DNA of 64,000 nt from Thalassomonas viridans (GTDB lineage Bacteria > Pseudomonadota > Gammaproteobacteria > Enterobacterales > Alteromonadaceae). The position numbers and the translations under genes are program-made. Location: contig NZ_CP059733.1 in the NCBI RefSeq assembly GCF_000948985.2, positions 1,922,001 through 1,986,000 of the forward strand, read 5' to 3'. Below are positions 42,692 through 52,376 of the stretch, in pieces (the stretch's first letter is position 1; each line of letters opens with the position of its first letter). The notes beneath the pieces are model-generated. The model was not told the DNA's origin and did no database searches. It saw only the letters and a list, made by a program, of their open reading frames with translations.

Positions 42692-43153
42692 TTGGCTAAA
42701 TTTGAGCAAAAATTGACTGAAATGTTACGGCCTGCCGTTGAGGAAGTCGGAAAAGAATTGCTGGGCATTGAATTTATCAGTGCCGGTAAGCATTCAGTTT
42801 TACGTTTGTTTATTGATCACGAAAATGGCATCAATGTAGATGATTGTGCCGAAGTTAGCCGCCAGGTCAGTGCGATACTGGATGTGGAAGACCCCATCAG
42901 TACCGAATATAACCTGGAAGTTTCATCACCCGGCCTGGACAGACCTTTATTTGAAAAGGCGCATTTTGAAGCTGTGGTTGGCGAAACCATAGAAGTCAAA
43001 CTGTCAATGCCGCTTAACGGACGACGTAAATTTAAAGGCTTGCTCGAAGCCGTTGAGAATGACACCTTGGTTGTTATCGTCGATGGCCAGGACTATGAGC
43101 TGGTGCTCACTAATGTCGACAAGGCAAACCTTGTTCCGAATTTTACAAAGTAA
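42692..43153 (+). CDS. rimP: Ribosome maturation factor RimP
   Basis: RimP assists maturation of the 30S subunit. The 153-residue protein starts at TTG 42692: GGAGA lies six bases upstream and the sequence LAKFEQKLTEMLRPAVEEVGKELLGIEF matches the E. coli start. An earlier in-frame ATG at 42593 would translate the leader hairpin. The two RimP domains are clear, with INVDDCAEVSRQVSAILDVEDPI and NLEVSSPGLDRPLF in the first, and GRRKFKGLLEAVENDTL in the C-terminal SH3-like domain. It is the first long gene of the nusA-infB operon, and the TTG start may keep its translation low. Confidence 0.93.
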   Translation: MAKFEQKLTEMLRPAVEEVGKELLGIEFISAGKHSVLRLFIDHENGINVDDCAEVSRQVSAILDVEDPISTEYNLEVSSPGLDRPLFEKAHFEAVVGETIEVKLSMPLNGRRKFKGLLEAVENDTLVVIVDGQDYELVLTNVDKANLVPNFTK

Positions 43154-43175
43154 TGATTAACTAGGGCTAAGTAGC

Positions 43176-44669
43176 ATGAGTAAGGAAATATTACTGGTTG
43201 TAGACGCCGTTTCCAATGAAAAGGCAGTGCCTCGCGAAAGTATTTTTGAGGCAATGGAAACCGCTTTAGAAACAGCCACGAAGAAAAAATATGAAGGCGA
43301 CATTATGGTACGTGTCTGTATCGATCGCCAAACCGGGGAGTTTGAGACTTTCCGTCGCTGGCTGGTAATCGAAGATGACCAGGAAATGGAAAACCTGTTT
43401 GCCGAAATCAGCCTGTCTGCCGCCCAATTCGATAACCCTGAGGCCGAAGTCGGCCAGTATATCGAAGAGCAGATAGAATCGGTGAAATTTGACCGTATTA
43501 CCACGCAAACCGCCAAGCAGGTTATCGTACAGAAGGTACGTGAAGCCGAGCGTGCCCTGATAGTCGATGCCTATCAGGACCAGGTGGGTGAGCTGATCAC
43601 GGGTGTGGTGAAAAAAGCCAGCCGCGACAGTGTGATTTTGGACCTGGGCAACAATGCCGAAGCCATTATCTACCGCGATGATATGTTGCCGCGTGAAGTG
43701 TTCCGTCCCGGTGACCGTGTGCGCGGTTTATTGTATGCCATTAAGCCGGAGGCCCGTGGCGCCCAGTTATTTGTCAGCCGTACCAAGCCGGAAATGCTGA
43801 TGGAGCTGTTTAGGGTTGAAGTACCTGAAATCGGCGAAGAGATGCTGGAAATCAAAGGCGCTGCCCGCGATCCTGGCTCTCGGGCAAAAATTGCCGTGAA
43901 AAGCAATGACAAACGTATCGATCCTGTCGGTGCCTGTGTCGGTATGCGAGGCTCCCGTGTTCAGGCGGTTTCCGGTGAACTGGCGGGTGAGCGTGTCGAT
44001 ATCGTGTTATATGACGATAACCCGGCGCAATTTGTTATCAACGCCATGGCGCCGGCGGAAGTTGCTTCCATTATCGTGGATGAAGACCGCGGCACTATGG
44101 ATATCGCCGTTGAAGAAGGCAACCTGGCCATGGCCATCGGCCGCAGCGGCCAGAACGTACGTTTGGCCAGCCAGTTAACCGGCTGGGAATTAAACGTGAT
44201 GACAGTGTCTGACATGAACGAGAAGCACCAGGCGGAAAATGACAAGGTATTAAACCTGTTCACCGAAAAGCTTGATATCGATGACGATTTCGCCACTATG
44301 CTGGCGGAAGAAGGTTTTACTTCTTTAGAAGAAATCGCCTATGTGCCGGTTGGTGAGCTGCTGGCCATCGACGGTATGGATGAAGATATTGTCAATACCT
44401 TACGTGAGCGCGCCAAAGAGGCGTTAACCACTCAGGCACTGGCTGATGAAGAAAGCCTGGAAGGCGCCGAGCCGGCTGAAGACCTGCTCAACCTTGAAGG
44501 TATGGAGCGTCACCTGGCTTTTGTATTGGCAAGCCGCGGCGTTTCAAGCCTGGAAGACCTTGCCGAACAGGGTGTTGACGATATCTCGGATATCGAAGAA
44601 TTAGATGAAGACAGGGCTGGCGAGTTGATTATGGCTGCCCGTAACATTTGTTGGTTTAACGAAGAATAA
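43176..44669 (+). CDS. nusA: Transcription termination/antitermination factor NusA
   Basis: A 497-residue NusA of full gammaproteobacterial length. The N-terminal RNAP-binding domain (about 1-130), S1 domain ([21 protein letters not shown]), two KH domains ([21 protein letters not shown] and [18 protein letters not shown]), and two C-terminal acidic repeats ([21 protein letters not shown] and [17 protein letters not shown]) are all present. It affects pausing, termination and antitermination on RNA polymerase and may itself feed back on this operon, as in E. coli. Confidence 0.97.
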   Translation: MSKEILLVVDAVSNEKAVPRESIFEAMETALETATKKKYEGDIMVRVCIDRQTGEFETFRRWLVIEDDQEMENLFAEISLSAAQFDNPEAEVGQYIEEQIESVKFDRITTQTAKQVIVQKVREAERALIVDAYQDQVGELITGVVKKASRDSVILDLGNNAEAIIYRDDMLPREVFRPGDRVRGLLYAIKPEARGAQLFVSRTKPEMLMELFRVEVPEIGEEMLEIKGAARDPGSRAKIAVKSNDKRIDPVGACVGMRGSRVQAVSGELAGERVDIVLYDDNPAQFVINAMAPAEVASIIVDEDRGTMDIAVEEGNLAMAIGRSGQNVRLASQLTGWELNVMTVSDMNEKHQAENDKVLNLFTEKLDIDDDFATMLAEEGFTSLEEIAYVPVGELLAIDGMDEDIVNTLRERAKEALTTQALADEESLEGAEPAEDLLNLEGMERHLAFVLASRGVSSLEDLAEQGVDDISDIEELDEDRAGELIMAARNICWFNEE

Positions 44670-44692
44670 CTAGCGCCGGGAGAAAATTATAG

Positions 44693-47353
44693 ATGGCAAA
44701 CGTAACAGTTGAAGAACTTGCCAAAGAAATCGGTACACCGGTGGAACGCCTGATCAGCCAGTTGGCTAGCACAGGTGTTCATAAATCGGTATCGGATTCA
44801 GTAACGCAACAAGAAAAAGAAGCGTTGTTAGAGCATTTGAAAAAGCAGCACGGTGATGACTCTGCCGCTAATCCAAATAAGATGACGCTAAACCGTAAGA
44901 AAAAATCGACCCTGGTCATGGGGAGCGGCAGCAAGGCCAAATCTGTCCAGGTTGAAGTACGTAAGAAGCGTACTTATGTCAAACGCAGTGAATTAGAAGA
45001 GCAGCAAAGAGCGGAAGCCGAAGCGAAAGCAAAAGCAGAAGCGGAAGCTAAGGCAAAAGCGGAAGCCGAAGCGAAAGCGGCGGCTGAAGCACAGGCTAAA
45101 GCCGAGGCAGAAGCCAGGGCTAAAGCCGAAGCGGCTGCGAAAGCGGAAGAAGAGCGTAAATTGAAAGTAGCAGAACAAGAAAAAGCCAAGCAGGCGGCGA
45201 AAGAACAGGCGCCGGTTGCGTCAGCTGAGTCTGAAGAAGCCAAGAAACTTCGTCTGGCGCAGGAAGCCGAAGCTGCTGCCAAAGCAGAGGAAGAAGCTAA
45301 GCGCTCAGCCGAAGCTGCGGCGAAATTAGCCGAAGAAAATGAAGCGCGCTGGAAAGCGCAGGAAGCCGAGCGTAAGGCGAAAGAAGCCGAAGTAGTGCAC
45401 CTGACGTCTTCTAAATATGCCCAGGAAGCCGAAGATAAGGTTGACTCCGAAGAAGAAGGCGGCGGTCGCCGTCGTCGCAAGAAAAAAGCGGCCAAGCAGG
45501 ATAAAAATGCCCGCGGCGGACGCGATAAGGGCCACGGCAAGCAAACCCTGTCGGCGCCGCAAAGTCTGCGCCACGGTTTCCAGAAGCCGGTAGAAGCCAA
45601 GACCCAGGAAATCCGCATCGGTGAAACCATCTCGGTTGCCGAGCTGGCCAACAAGATGTCGGTCAAGGGCGCCGAAGTCGTTAAGGTGATGTTTAAAATG
45701 GGCGCTATGGCGACCATTAACCAGGTCATCGACCAGGAAACCGCCGCTCTGGTGGCGGAAGAAATGGGTCATAATGTGATCCTGGTGAAAGAAAACGCCC
45801 TTGAAGAAGCGGTACTGTCCGATCGCGGTGCCGCCGGTGAAGCTATTTCCCGTGCCCCGGTTGTGACTATCATGGGTCACGTTGACCACGGTAAAACCTC
45901 TTTACTTGACTATATCCGTGAAGCCAAAGTGGCGGCGGGCGAAGCCGGTGGTATTACCCAGCATATCGGTGCCTACCACGTGGAAACCGACCACGGTATG
46001 GTCACTTTCCTCGATACCCCGGGTCACGCGGCCTTTACCGCCATGCGCTCCCGCGGTGCCAAAGCCACGGATATCGTTATTATCGTAGTTGCCGCCGATG
46101 ACGGCGTAATGCCGCAAACCATTGAAGCTATCCAGCACGCCAGGGCTGCTAACGCACCTATCGTGATTGCGGTAAACAAAATGGATAAGGAAACTGCCGA
46201 CCCGGATCGCGTGAAAACCGAACTTTCCCAGCATGATGTTATCCCGGAAGACTGGGGCGGGGATGTACAGTTTGTCCACGTATCGGCAAAAACCGGTTTA
46301 GGTATCGACGAATTACTTGATGCTATCCTGTTGCAGGCGGAAGTTCTTGAGCTGACCGCTGTGGTTGACAAATTAGCCAGCGGTGTTGTGGTTGAGTCTA
46401 AGCTGGATAAAGGCCGTGGTCCTGTTGCCACTATCCTGGTCCAGGAAGGTACCTTAAACCAGGGCGATATCGTGTTATGTGGCCTGGAATACGGCCGTGT
46501 GCGTGCGATGCGCGATGAGCTTGGCCGTTCCATCAAGTCGGCCGGTCCTTCAATCCCGGCTGAAATCATAGGGTTAAGCGGTGTACCGCAATCCGGTGAT
46601 GAAGCCACTGTGGTGAAAGACGAGCGTAAAGCCCGTGAAGTTGCCTTATACCGTCAGGGTAAATTCCGTGATGTTAAACTGGCCCGCCAGCAGAAGGCGA
46701 AACTGGAAAACATGTTCTCCAACATGGCAGAAGGCGACGTATCTGAAGTTAACGTGGTATTGAAGTCTGACGTACAAGGTTCCCTTGAAGCGATTTCAGA
46801 TGCCCTGACCAAACTGTCTACCGATGAAGTGAAAGTGAAGATCATCGGTTCGGGTGTTGGTGGTATTACCGAAACCGACGCCACTTTGGCCGCGGCTTCC
46901 AATGCGATTGTCGTCGGCTTTAACGTACGTGCCGATGCAGCAGCCCGTAAAGTGATTGAAACCGAAAGCATAGATTTACGCTACTACAGCGTTATCTACA
47001 GTCTGATCGATGAAGTGAAACAGGCGATGAGCGGTATGCTGGCGCCTGAATTCAAGCAGGAAATTATCGGTCTTGCCCAGGTACGTGACGTGTTCAAATC
47101 ACCGAAAATCGGTGCTATCGCCGGTTGTATGGTTACCGAAGGCCTCATCAAGCGTAATAACCCGATCCGCGTATTGCGTGACAACGTGGTTATCTACGAA
47201 GGTGAGCTGGAGTCACTGCGTCGCTTTAAAGACGATGTGATGGAAGTTCGCAGCGGTATCGAATGTGGTATCGGCGTTAAGAACTATAACGATGTTAAAA
47301 TTGGTGACCAGATCGAAGTATTTGAAACTGTTGAAGTAAAGCGTACCCTTTAA
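44693..47353 (+). CDS. infB: Translation initiation factor IF-2
   Basis: The GTPase (886 residues) that places fMet-tRNA on the 30S subunit. An IF2_N module lies at each end of a long alanine/glutamate/lysine-rich linker (about residues 100-265). The G motifs are [25 protein letters not shown] and [11 protein letters not shown], followed by the IF-2 beta-barrel and C-terminal domains ([20 protein letters not shown]). Alternative internal starts, as in E. coli IF2-2/3, are possible but not assigned. After its stop there is a terminator-like hairpin and the 51-bp repeats, before rbfA. Confidence 0.97.
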   Translation: MANVTVEELAKEIGTPVERLISQLASTGVHKSVSDSVTQQEKEALLEHLKKQHGDDSAANPNKMTLNRKKKSTLVMGSGSKAKSVQVEVRKKRTYVKRSELEEQQRAEAEAKAKAEAEAKAKAEAEAKAAAEAQAKAEAEARAKAEAAAKAEEERKLKVAEQEKAKQAAKEQAPVASAESEEAKKLRLAQEAEAAAKAEEEAKRSAEAAAKLAEENEARWKAQEAERKAKEAEVVHLTSSKYAQEAEDKVDSEEEGGGRRRRKKKAAKQDKNARGGRDKGHGKQTLSAPQSLRHGFQKPVEAKTQEIRIGETISVAELANKMSVKGAEVVKVMFKMGAMATINQVIDQETAALVAEEMGHNVILVKENALEEAVLSDRGAAGEAISRAPVVTIMGHVDHGKTSLLDYIREAKVAAGEAGGITQHIGAYHVETDHGMVTFLDTPGHAAFTAMRSRGAKATDIVIIVVAADDGVMPQTIEAIQHARAANAPIVIAVNKMDKETADPDRVKTELSQHDVIPEDWGGDVQFVHVSAKTGLGIDELLDAILLQAEVLELTAVVDKLASGVVVESKLDKGRGPVATILVQEGTLNQGDIVLCGLEYGRVRAMRDELGRSIKSAGPSIPAEIIGLSGVPQSGDEATVVKDERKAREVALYRQGKFRDVKLARQQKAKLENMFSNMAEGDVSEVNVVLKSDVQGSLEAISDALTKLSTDEVKVKIIGSGVGGITETDATLAAASNAIVVGFNVRADAAARKVIETESIDLRYYSVIYSLIDEVKQAMSGMLAPEFKQEIIGLAQVRDVFKSPKIGAIAGCMVTEGLIKRNNPIRVLRDNVVIYEGELESLRRFKDDVMEVRSGIECGIGVKNYNDVKIGDQIEVFETVEVKRTL

Positions 47354-47379
47354 TAGTTTGAGCTAAAATCTGATCGTTT

Positions 47380-47404
47380 AAATGGGGGCTAGGCCCCCAT
47401 TTTA
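47380..47404 (+). terminator. Terminator-like hairpin between infB and rbfA
   Basis: AATGGGGGC (47381-47389) pairs with GCCCCCATT (47393-47401) around TAG and is followed by TTAT. It lies 27 bases after infB and could reduce transcription of rbfA-truB relative to infB. Confidence 0.75.
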
Positions 47405-47405
47405 T

Positions 47406-47609
47406 ATTCAAGGACGAATAGTATGCCGCGGATACAGGATGTATGGGAGCGGCGATATTCAAGGACGAATAGTATGCCGCGGATACAGGATGTATGGGAG
47501 CGGCGATATTCAAGGACGAATAGTATGCCGCGGATACAGGATGTATGGGAGCGGCGATATTCAAGGACGAATGGTATGCCGCGGATAGAGGACGTATATG
47601 AGCGGCGAT
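47406..47609 (+). repeat. Four tandem copies of a 51-bp structured repeat
   Basis: Units at 47406, 47457, 47508 and 47559. The first three are identical; the fourth has five substitutions. Each unit contains GCCGC and GCGGC arms enclosing an inner ATAC...GTAT stem. Because 51 is a multiple of three, the array stays open in several frames on both strands, but none has a convincing ribosome site. A related single copy lies at 32715. Confidence 0.95.
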
Positions 47610-47625
47610 ATTTAATCTTTTACCT

Positions 47626-47657
47626 TTGCCGCCTGTGCTGATGTGCGTAAGCGGCAA
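47626..47657 (+). other. Hairpin before rbfA, resembling a degenerate repeat unit
   Basis: TGCCGC (47627-47632) pairs with GCGGCA (47651-47656), the same arm sequences as in the 51-bp units, just ahead of the rbfA ribosome site AGGAG. It may be a decayed fifth unit. Confidence 0.4.
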
Positions 47658-47672
47658 TAGCAGGAGTTACCT

Positions 47673-48089
47673 ATGGCAAGAGAATTTGTCCGTACTGATC
47701 GCGTAGGTCAGCAAATACAAAAAGAAGTGGCGGTTATTTTACAGCGGGAAGTTAAAGATCCGCGTTTAAGCATGGCCACGGTTTCTGCGGTGGAAGTGTC
47801 CCGCGACCTTGCCTATGCCAAGGTGTTTGTCACTTTCTTTACCAATGAGAAAACCGAAATCGACGAGTCGGTGAAAATTTTAAATGAAGCGGCGGGCTTT
47901 ATCCGCTCCTTACTGGCCAAACAGCTGAGGGCGCGTATCATGCCCCAGCTACGCTTTGTGTATGATCACTCCATGGCGGAAGGTGTGCGTATGACTTCCC
48001 TGGTAAACCAGGCGATTGCCAGTGACGAACAACGCGCCCAAAACGGCAGTGACGACAGCGAAGCACCCGAGCAGGCAGAGGACAAGTAA
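47673..48089 (+). CDS. rbfA: 30S ribosome-binding factor RbfA
   Basis: A 138-residue RbfA that binds the 30S subunit late in its maturation and during cold shock. The KH-like fold is visible: [44 protein letters not shown], and [16 protein letters not shown]. The C-terminal ~20 residues are an acidic tail. The ATG follows CAGGAG. It lies 319 bases after infB, much more than usual, because of the inserted repeats. Confidence 0.95.
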   Translation: MAREFVRTDRVGQQIQKEVAVILQREVKDPRLSMATVSAVEVSRDLAYAKVFVTFFTNEKTEIDESVKILNEAAGFIRSLLAKQLRARIMPQLRFVYDHSMAEGVRMTSLVNQAIASDEQRAQNGSDDSEAPEQAEDK

Positions 48090-48091
48090 TT

Positions 48092-49045
48092 ATGGCAAAG
48101 CGTAGAAAAGGCCGTGCCATCAACGGCATTTTGTTGCTGGACAAGCCCTATGAAATGTCGTCAAACCATGCCCTGCAGGCGGCAAAGCGGGTTTATTTTG
48201 CCGCTAAAGCCGGCCATACCGGCGCGTTAGATCCGCTGGCGACCGGCATGCTGCCGATTTGTTTCGGCGAAGCCACCAAGTTCTCCCAGTTCCTGCTGGA
48301 TACCGACAAGGTTTACCAGGTCACGGCCAAGTTAGGGATACGTACCACCACCAGCGATGCCGACGGTGAGATTGTTGCTGAAAAAGCGGTAGATGTTTCC
48401 GCTGACCAGCTGGCTTCGGCGCTGGAACGTTTCCGCGGCACCAGCAAGCAAGTGCCTTCCATGTACTCGGCGTTAAAATACCAGGGGCAGCCGTTATATA
48501 AATACGCGCGCGAAGGCATAGAAGTGCCGCGTGAAGCCCGTGATATTACCGTATTCCGTCTTGATTTGCTGCGCTTTGAAGGTGATGAGGTTGAACTGGA
48601 AATCCATTGTTCGAAAGGCACCTATATCCGTACTATCGTTGACGATTTAGGGGAGTTGCTGGGCTGCGGCGCCCATGTGGCCGAGCTGCGCCGCGTGGCG
48701 GTGGGCAGTTATCCGGCGGATAAAATGGTTACCCTGGAGCAGATTGAAAACCTGCTGGCACAGGCGAAAGAGCAGGATATGTCGCCGTCTGAATTGCTCG
48801 ATCCCTTATTATTGCCCATGAATACCGCCGTTGACGGCATACCGGCTGTTTATATCGATGAGGCCTCCGCCAGTTATTTAAGACACGGCAACCCGGTACA
48901 GGTTTCCGGTGCCCCTCTCGATGGCCTGGTGCAGGTGCATGTCGGCGATGAAGATCAGGCCGAAGACAGTGAGTTTATCGGTATCGGCCAGATCAATGAT
49001 GACGGTTTAGTTGCCCCTAAACGTATCATAGTGGCGCAAGCTTAA
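48092..49045 (+). CDS. truB: tRNA pseudouridine(55) synthase TruB
   Basis: TruB isomerises U55 of tRNA to pseudouridine. The 317-residue protein has [22 protein letters not shown] and the catalytic aspartate in [15 protein letters not shown], then [47 protein letters not shown] and a C-terminal PUA-like region. It starts three bases after the rbfA stop, so the two genes are coupled. Confidence 0.96.
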   Translation: MAKRRKGRAINGILLLDKPYEMSSNHALQAAKRVYFAAKAGHTGALDPLATGMLPICFGEATKFSQFLLDTDKVYQVTAKLGIRTTTSDADGEIVAEKAVDVSADQLASALERFRGTSKQVPSMYSALKYQGQPLYKYAREGIEVPREARDITVFRLDLLRFEGDEVELEIHCSKGTYIRTIVDDLGELLGCGAHVAELRRVAVGSYPADKMVTLEQIENLLAQAKEQDMSPSELLDPLLLPMNTAVDGIPAVYIDEASASYLRHGNPVQVSGAPLDGLVQVHVGDEDQAEDSEFIGIGQINDDGLVAPKRIIVAQA

Positions 49046-49074
49046 ACAACGGCCGGATTTAATTGCCGGCAAAT

Positions 49075-49129
49075 GCGACATTCTCGCTGGAAACAGTTGC
49101 AATCACTGGATTTACTGATAGAATGTCGC
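49075..49129 (+). promoter_or_regulatory. Candidate rpsO promoter enclosed by a 10-bp inverted repeat
   Basis: TTGCAA (49097-49102) and TAGAAT (49119-49124), 16 bases apart, form a likely sigma70 promoter. A perfect inverted repeat, GCGACATTCT (49075-49084) and AGAATGTCGC (49120-49129), encloses the -35 and spacer and covers most of the -10. It may be an operator or simply the 3' hairpin of truB. Confidence 0.5.
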
Positions 49130-49202
49130 CTCTTTCGTTGCCCGGGCTGAATTAGTGATCGGCTTGGGTGTATTTAAACTTTATAAAACTTGGAGTTTTA
49201 TT

Positions 49203-49472
49203 ATGTCGCTAAATGCAGAGCAAAAAGCAGCTATCGTTGCTGAATACGCACAAAAAGAAGGTGATACCGGTTCTCCTGAAGTACAGGTTGCTTTATTAAC
49301 AACTCAAATCAACCACCTGCAAGGTCACTTCAAAGAGCACATCCATGATCACCACTCACGTCGTGGTCTGTTACGCATGGTAAGTCAGCGTCGTAAATTA
49401 CTTGATTACCTTAAAGGTAAGAGCGTTGACCGCTATACAGCATTAATCGGTAAGTTAGGCCTACGTCGTTAA
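49203..49472 (+). CDS. rpsO: 30S ribosomal protein S15
   Basis: An 89-residue S15. The whole protein matches the family, with [52 protein letters not shown] and [13 protein letters not shown]15 binds 16S rRNA early in assembly of the platform and represses its own mRNA in E. coli. ATG 49203 is preceded by TGGAG. An upstream in-frame start at 49155 would add residues not found in S15. Unusually, pnp does not follow; the next gene is sapF on the other strand. Confidence 0.97.
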   Translation: MSLNAEQKAAIVAEYAQKEGDTGSPEVQVALLTTQINHLQGHFKEHIHDHHSRRGLLRMVSQRRKLLDYLKGKSVDRYTALIGKLGLRR

Positions 49473-49493
49473 GACTAGATTTAACAAATAAGA

Positions 49494-49518
49494 GAGGAGC
49501 CAAACGGCTCCTTTTTTA
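49494..49518 (+). terminator. Intrinsic terminator after rpsO
   Basis: AGGAGCC (49495-49501) pairs with GGCTCCT (49506-49512) around AAAC and is followed by a T-run. It ends the rimP-rpsO transcript. Confidence 0.92.
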
Positions 49519-49709
49519 TTGCCTGAAATAAATCTTTATACCTGGTGTTAGTCTGACTTTAATGGTTCCGAAAAAGCCATTTACAGGCCGTTGGCGCTTT
49601 ATGAATGATAAGGCTGGGGCAGGGAATTAACCCCCCCTTATTTAGTGGGTAACGGCTGATAAGGGAAAGTTGCAAATTTTTTCTTCCGGGTAGAAGTTCT
49701 TTATGTTGC

Positions 49710-50492
49710 CTATTTACGGCACAGCTGAAAATGCTGGCTCATCATGAGTTTTTGGGTATACCTGTGTTTAGGTTGCTGCATGATTTGGTGGGTGGGGCCG
49801 TATTCCACCACTTTTCCGCTGCATAAAACCATCATATCATCGCTGAAATGGCGCACTATGCCCAGGTTATGGGAGATCAGGATAAAGGCCAGTCCCATTT
49901 GCTGTTGTAAGTCCAGTAAGAGGTTGATCATTTGCGAGCGCAGGGATGGGTCCAGCGAAGCCAGGGCTTCGTCCAGGATAATCACCTGCGGCTGCAGGAT
50001 AATGGCGCGGGCCAGGGAAATACGCTGTTTCTGGCCGCCGGAAAACATATGGGGATAGAAATTCATATGGTCCGGCAACAGGCCGACTTTTTGCAGTGTC
50101 ATGCGGATCAGCTGGCTCCTGGCGACTTCGTTGAGTTCGGTGTTGAGTTTTAACGGTTCATCCAGCAGCTGGTGTATGGTGAGGCTGGGATTTAAGGTGG
50201 TGCCGGAATCCTGGAAAATCATGCGGATATGCTGGCACCTTTGCTTAAAATTTTTCGGCTCCAGGGTCTGGCCGTTTAGTTTGATGGTGCCGGTATTCGG
50301 CGTTTCCGCTCCCACCAGCAACTTTGCCAGGGTCGATTTTCCCGAGCCGATCTCGCCGACTATTGCCAGTGTCTTATAGGCCTTTAACTCAAAAGAAAGC
50401 GGCTCTAAGGCGGTAAAGACTTTACGGTTGTACCAGTAGCCCTTGAGCTTGTAGGACTTACTGACATCTGTGACCTGCAGCAGGGACGTCAT
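49710..50492 (-). CDS. sapF: Peptide ABC transporter ATP-binding protein SapF
   Basis: A 260-residue OppF/SapF-type ATPase. Walker A is GEIGSGKSTLAKLL, the signature MFSGGQKQRISLARAI, Walker B VIILDEALASLDPS, and the switch region ILISHNLGIV. It pairs with SapD to drive the SapBC permease, which in other gammaproteobacteria imports antimicrobial peptides or, as later work suggests, putrescine export. It is the last gene of sapABCDF and lies one base after sapD. Confidence 0.92.
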   Translation of the reverse strand: MTSLLQVTDVSKSYKLKGYWYNRKVFTALEPLSFELKAYKTLAIVGEIGSGKSTLAKLLVGAETPNTGTIKLNGQTLEPKNFKQRCQHIRMIFQDSGTTLNPSLTIHQLLDEPLKLNTELNEVARSQLIRMTLQKVGLLPDHMNFYPHMFSGGQKQRISLARAIILQPQVIILDEALASLDPSLRSQMINLLLDLQQQMGLAFILISHNLGIVRHFSDDMMVLCSGKVVEYGPTHQIMQQPKHRYTQKLMMSQHFQLCRK

Positions 50493-50493
50493 C

Positions 50494-51483
50494 TTAATAG
50501 GTATCCTTTAACGAATAGTGACAGCTGACCTGGTGGCCATGATGGTTTTTAACCTTAGGCGCCTGGACGCAGGCCTGCTGCGCCCTGGGGCATCTGGGAC
50601 CCAGGCGGCAACCTATGGGCAGGTGCTGCAGGATCGGGATGCTGCCGGGTAAGGTCATCAGTCTCGATTTTGCCGGCAGCAGCATATTGGCCTTGGGACT
50701 GCTGTCCACCAGGGCCCGGGTATAGGGATGAAACGGTCGGTTAAAGATCTGCTCCGTGGTGCCGGCTTCGACAAACTGGCCGCTGTACATCACGGTAATG
50801 GTATTGGTCCAGTGGGTGACATTTTCCAGATCATGGCTGATAAGCAAAATGGACATATTCTTTAGCTGGTTCAGGCTCGCCAGCAGGCGGAATATCTGTC
50901 CCTGGTTGCTGCTTTCCATGGCCGCGGTCGGTTCATCGGCGATTAACAGTACCGGGCGGGTGGCCAGGGCGATGGCGATCATTACCCGCTGACACAGGGC
51001 TTCGGTTAGCTGGTGGGGATAGCTGCGGATACAAAATTCATGATGTTTGATGCCCACCTTATGCAGCAATTTTATCGCCGCCGCTTTGCGCTGCTGGCGC
51101 TTTTGCCAGAAATAACCGCTTAACTGGCGGCTGTCCACCGCTTCTTCAAGCTGCTCCCCTATGGTTGTCGTGGGATCCAGGCAGGCCATGGGCTCCTGGA
51201 AAATCATGGCAACATCCTTGGAGATAATGGCCTTGCGCTCATCCGGGGACAGGCGCAGCAGATCTGTGCCGCGCCAGTGGAACCGGTCGGCATCCACCTG
51301 CCATTTGTCATCCAGCACCCCGACGATTGCCTGGGCCAGCAGGGACTTACCTGAGCCGGACTCTCCCACCAGGCCGCGCACTTCGCCTTCTTTCATGCAC
51401 AGGCTGACCCTGTCCACCGCCAATATCGGGTTATTGCCGGAGACCAGCTCAATGGAAAGGTTACGGATATCGAGTAGGTTCAT
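50494..51483 (-). CDS. sapD: Peptide ABC transporter ATP-binding protein SapD
   Basis: A 329-residue ATPase of the OppD/SapD type. Walker A is GESGSGKSLLAQAI, Walker B LLIADEPTAAMESS, and the switch histidine lies in LLISHDLENVTHW. The C-terminal oligopeptide-transport domain carries the cysteine-rich CRLGPRCPRAQQACVQ typical of this branch. In place of a standard LSGGQ the sequence reads PHQLTEALCQRVMIA, as in SapD of E. coli. The ATG overlaps the sapC stop by one base. Confidence 0.93.
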   Translation of the reverse strand: MNLLDIRNLSIELVSGNNPILAVDRVSLCMKEGEVRGLVGESGSGKSLLAQAIVGVLDDKWQVDADRFHWRGTDLLRLSPDERKAIISKDVAMIFQEPMACLDPTTTIGEQLEEAVDSRQLSGYFWQKRQQRKAAAIKLLHKVGIKHHEFCIRSYPHQLTEALCQRVMIAIALATRPVLLIADEPTAAMESSNQGQIFRLLASLNQLKNMSILLISHDLENVTHWTNTITVMYSGQFVEAGTTEQIFNRPFHPYTRALVDSSPKANMLLPAKSRLMTLPGSIPILQHLPIGCRLGPRCPRAQQACVQAPKVKNHHGHQVSCHYSLKDTY

Positions 51484-52376
51484 TAGCTTTCTTTCCGTTG
51501 TCTTATCGCGTGGCGCATGCCTTCACCTACCAGGTTAGTGGCAACCACGGCAAACAAGATCGCCAGCCCGGGTAAATAAACGGTCCAGGGGGCAATATAA
51601 AACAGATCTATACCATTAGACAACATGGCTCCCCATTCCGGCAGTGGAATCGGGGCACCGAGCCCGAGAAAGCCCAGGGCGGCGATATCTAAAATGGCGG
51701 CCGACTGGGCCAGGGTGGCCTGGCTGACGATTTTTTCTATGATATTGGGAAAAACCGAATAGCTGAGTATCCTTAACGAACCGGCGCCGTCAAGCCGGGA
51801 GGCGAGCACATAATCTTTGGTCAGCTCTTCTTTAACGGCATTGCGGGTAATATGGACAAATTGCGGGATCAGCACCATAACTATGGCCCACAGGGTATTG
51901 TCCAGCCCTGGACCCAATATGGCGACGATAACAATCGCCAGCAATAACGAAGGGATGGATAAGATCACATCGAGAAAATGGTTGAGAAAGCTGGATTTTA
52001 TGCCTTTGGTTAAGGCCGAGAGCGAGCCGATGATCACCCCTATCACCAGGGAGATGATGACCACGATAAAGCTTAGGCCAAAGGTCAGGGAAGTGCCGTG
52101 CATCAGGCGCGATAGCATATCCCGTCCCAGGTTGTCTGTGCCCAGCAGGTAACTGATATCCCCTTCGTCGTCCCAGGCCGGCGGCATCAATAAATGATTC
52201 AAGTGGCTGTCGACCGGGGAGTAGGGGGTCAGCAGCGGCGAAAACACCGCCAGTACGGTTAAAAACAAAAAACTACCGAAGCCTATCATCACCACAGGGC
52301 TTTGCCTGAAAATAAGCCACAGCTGGATAAAGGGAGAAGGAAACTCCTCTTCCTGGTAAATCTTATGACGTGCCAT
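51483..52376 (-). CDS. sapC: Peptide ABC transporter permease SapC
   Basis: A 297-residue DppC/SapC-type permease with six predicted membrane helices. The EAA coupling motif lies in the segment NAVKEELTKDYVLASRLDGAG. The N-terminus EEFPSPFIQLWLIFRQSPVVM is followed by the first helix and then a periplasmic loop with YLLGTDNLGRDMLSRLMHGT, the conserved sequence of DppC proteins. It forms the membrane channel with SapB. It overlaps sapB by 14 bases. Confidence 0.93.
   Translation of the reverse strand: MARHKIYQEEEFPSPFIQLWLIFRQSPVVMIGFGSFLFLTVLAVFSPLLTPYSPVDSHLNHLLMPPAWDDEGDISYLLGTDNLGRDMLSRLMHGTSLTFGLSFIVVIISLVIGVIIGSLSALTKGIKSSFLNHFLDVILSIPSLLLAIVIVAILGPGLDNTLWAIVMVLIPQFVHITRNAVKEELTKDYVLASRLDGAGSLRILSYSVFPNIIEKIVSQATLAQSAAILDIAALGFLGLGAPIPLPEWGAMLSNGIDLFYIAPWTVYLPGLAILFAVVATNLVGEGMRHAIRQRKES

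Noticed and set aside
44974..45729. 251-residue minus-strand frame within infB
   Set aside because: It is the complement of the alanine/glutamate/lysine-rich linker, which naturally lacks stops; low complexity only.
47406..47609. CRISPR array
   Set aside because: The repeats are directly adjacent with no unique spacers, units are 51 bp, and no cas genes are present.
47382..47657. Peptide-repeat ORFs in the 51-bp array (17-residue period, both strands)
   Set aside because: The unit is a multiple of three with no stops, so frames stay open by construction. No ribosome site, and the same bases form nested hairpins, which explains the sequence better.
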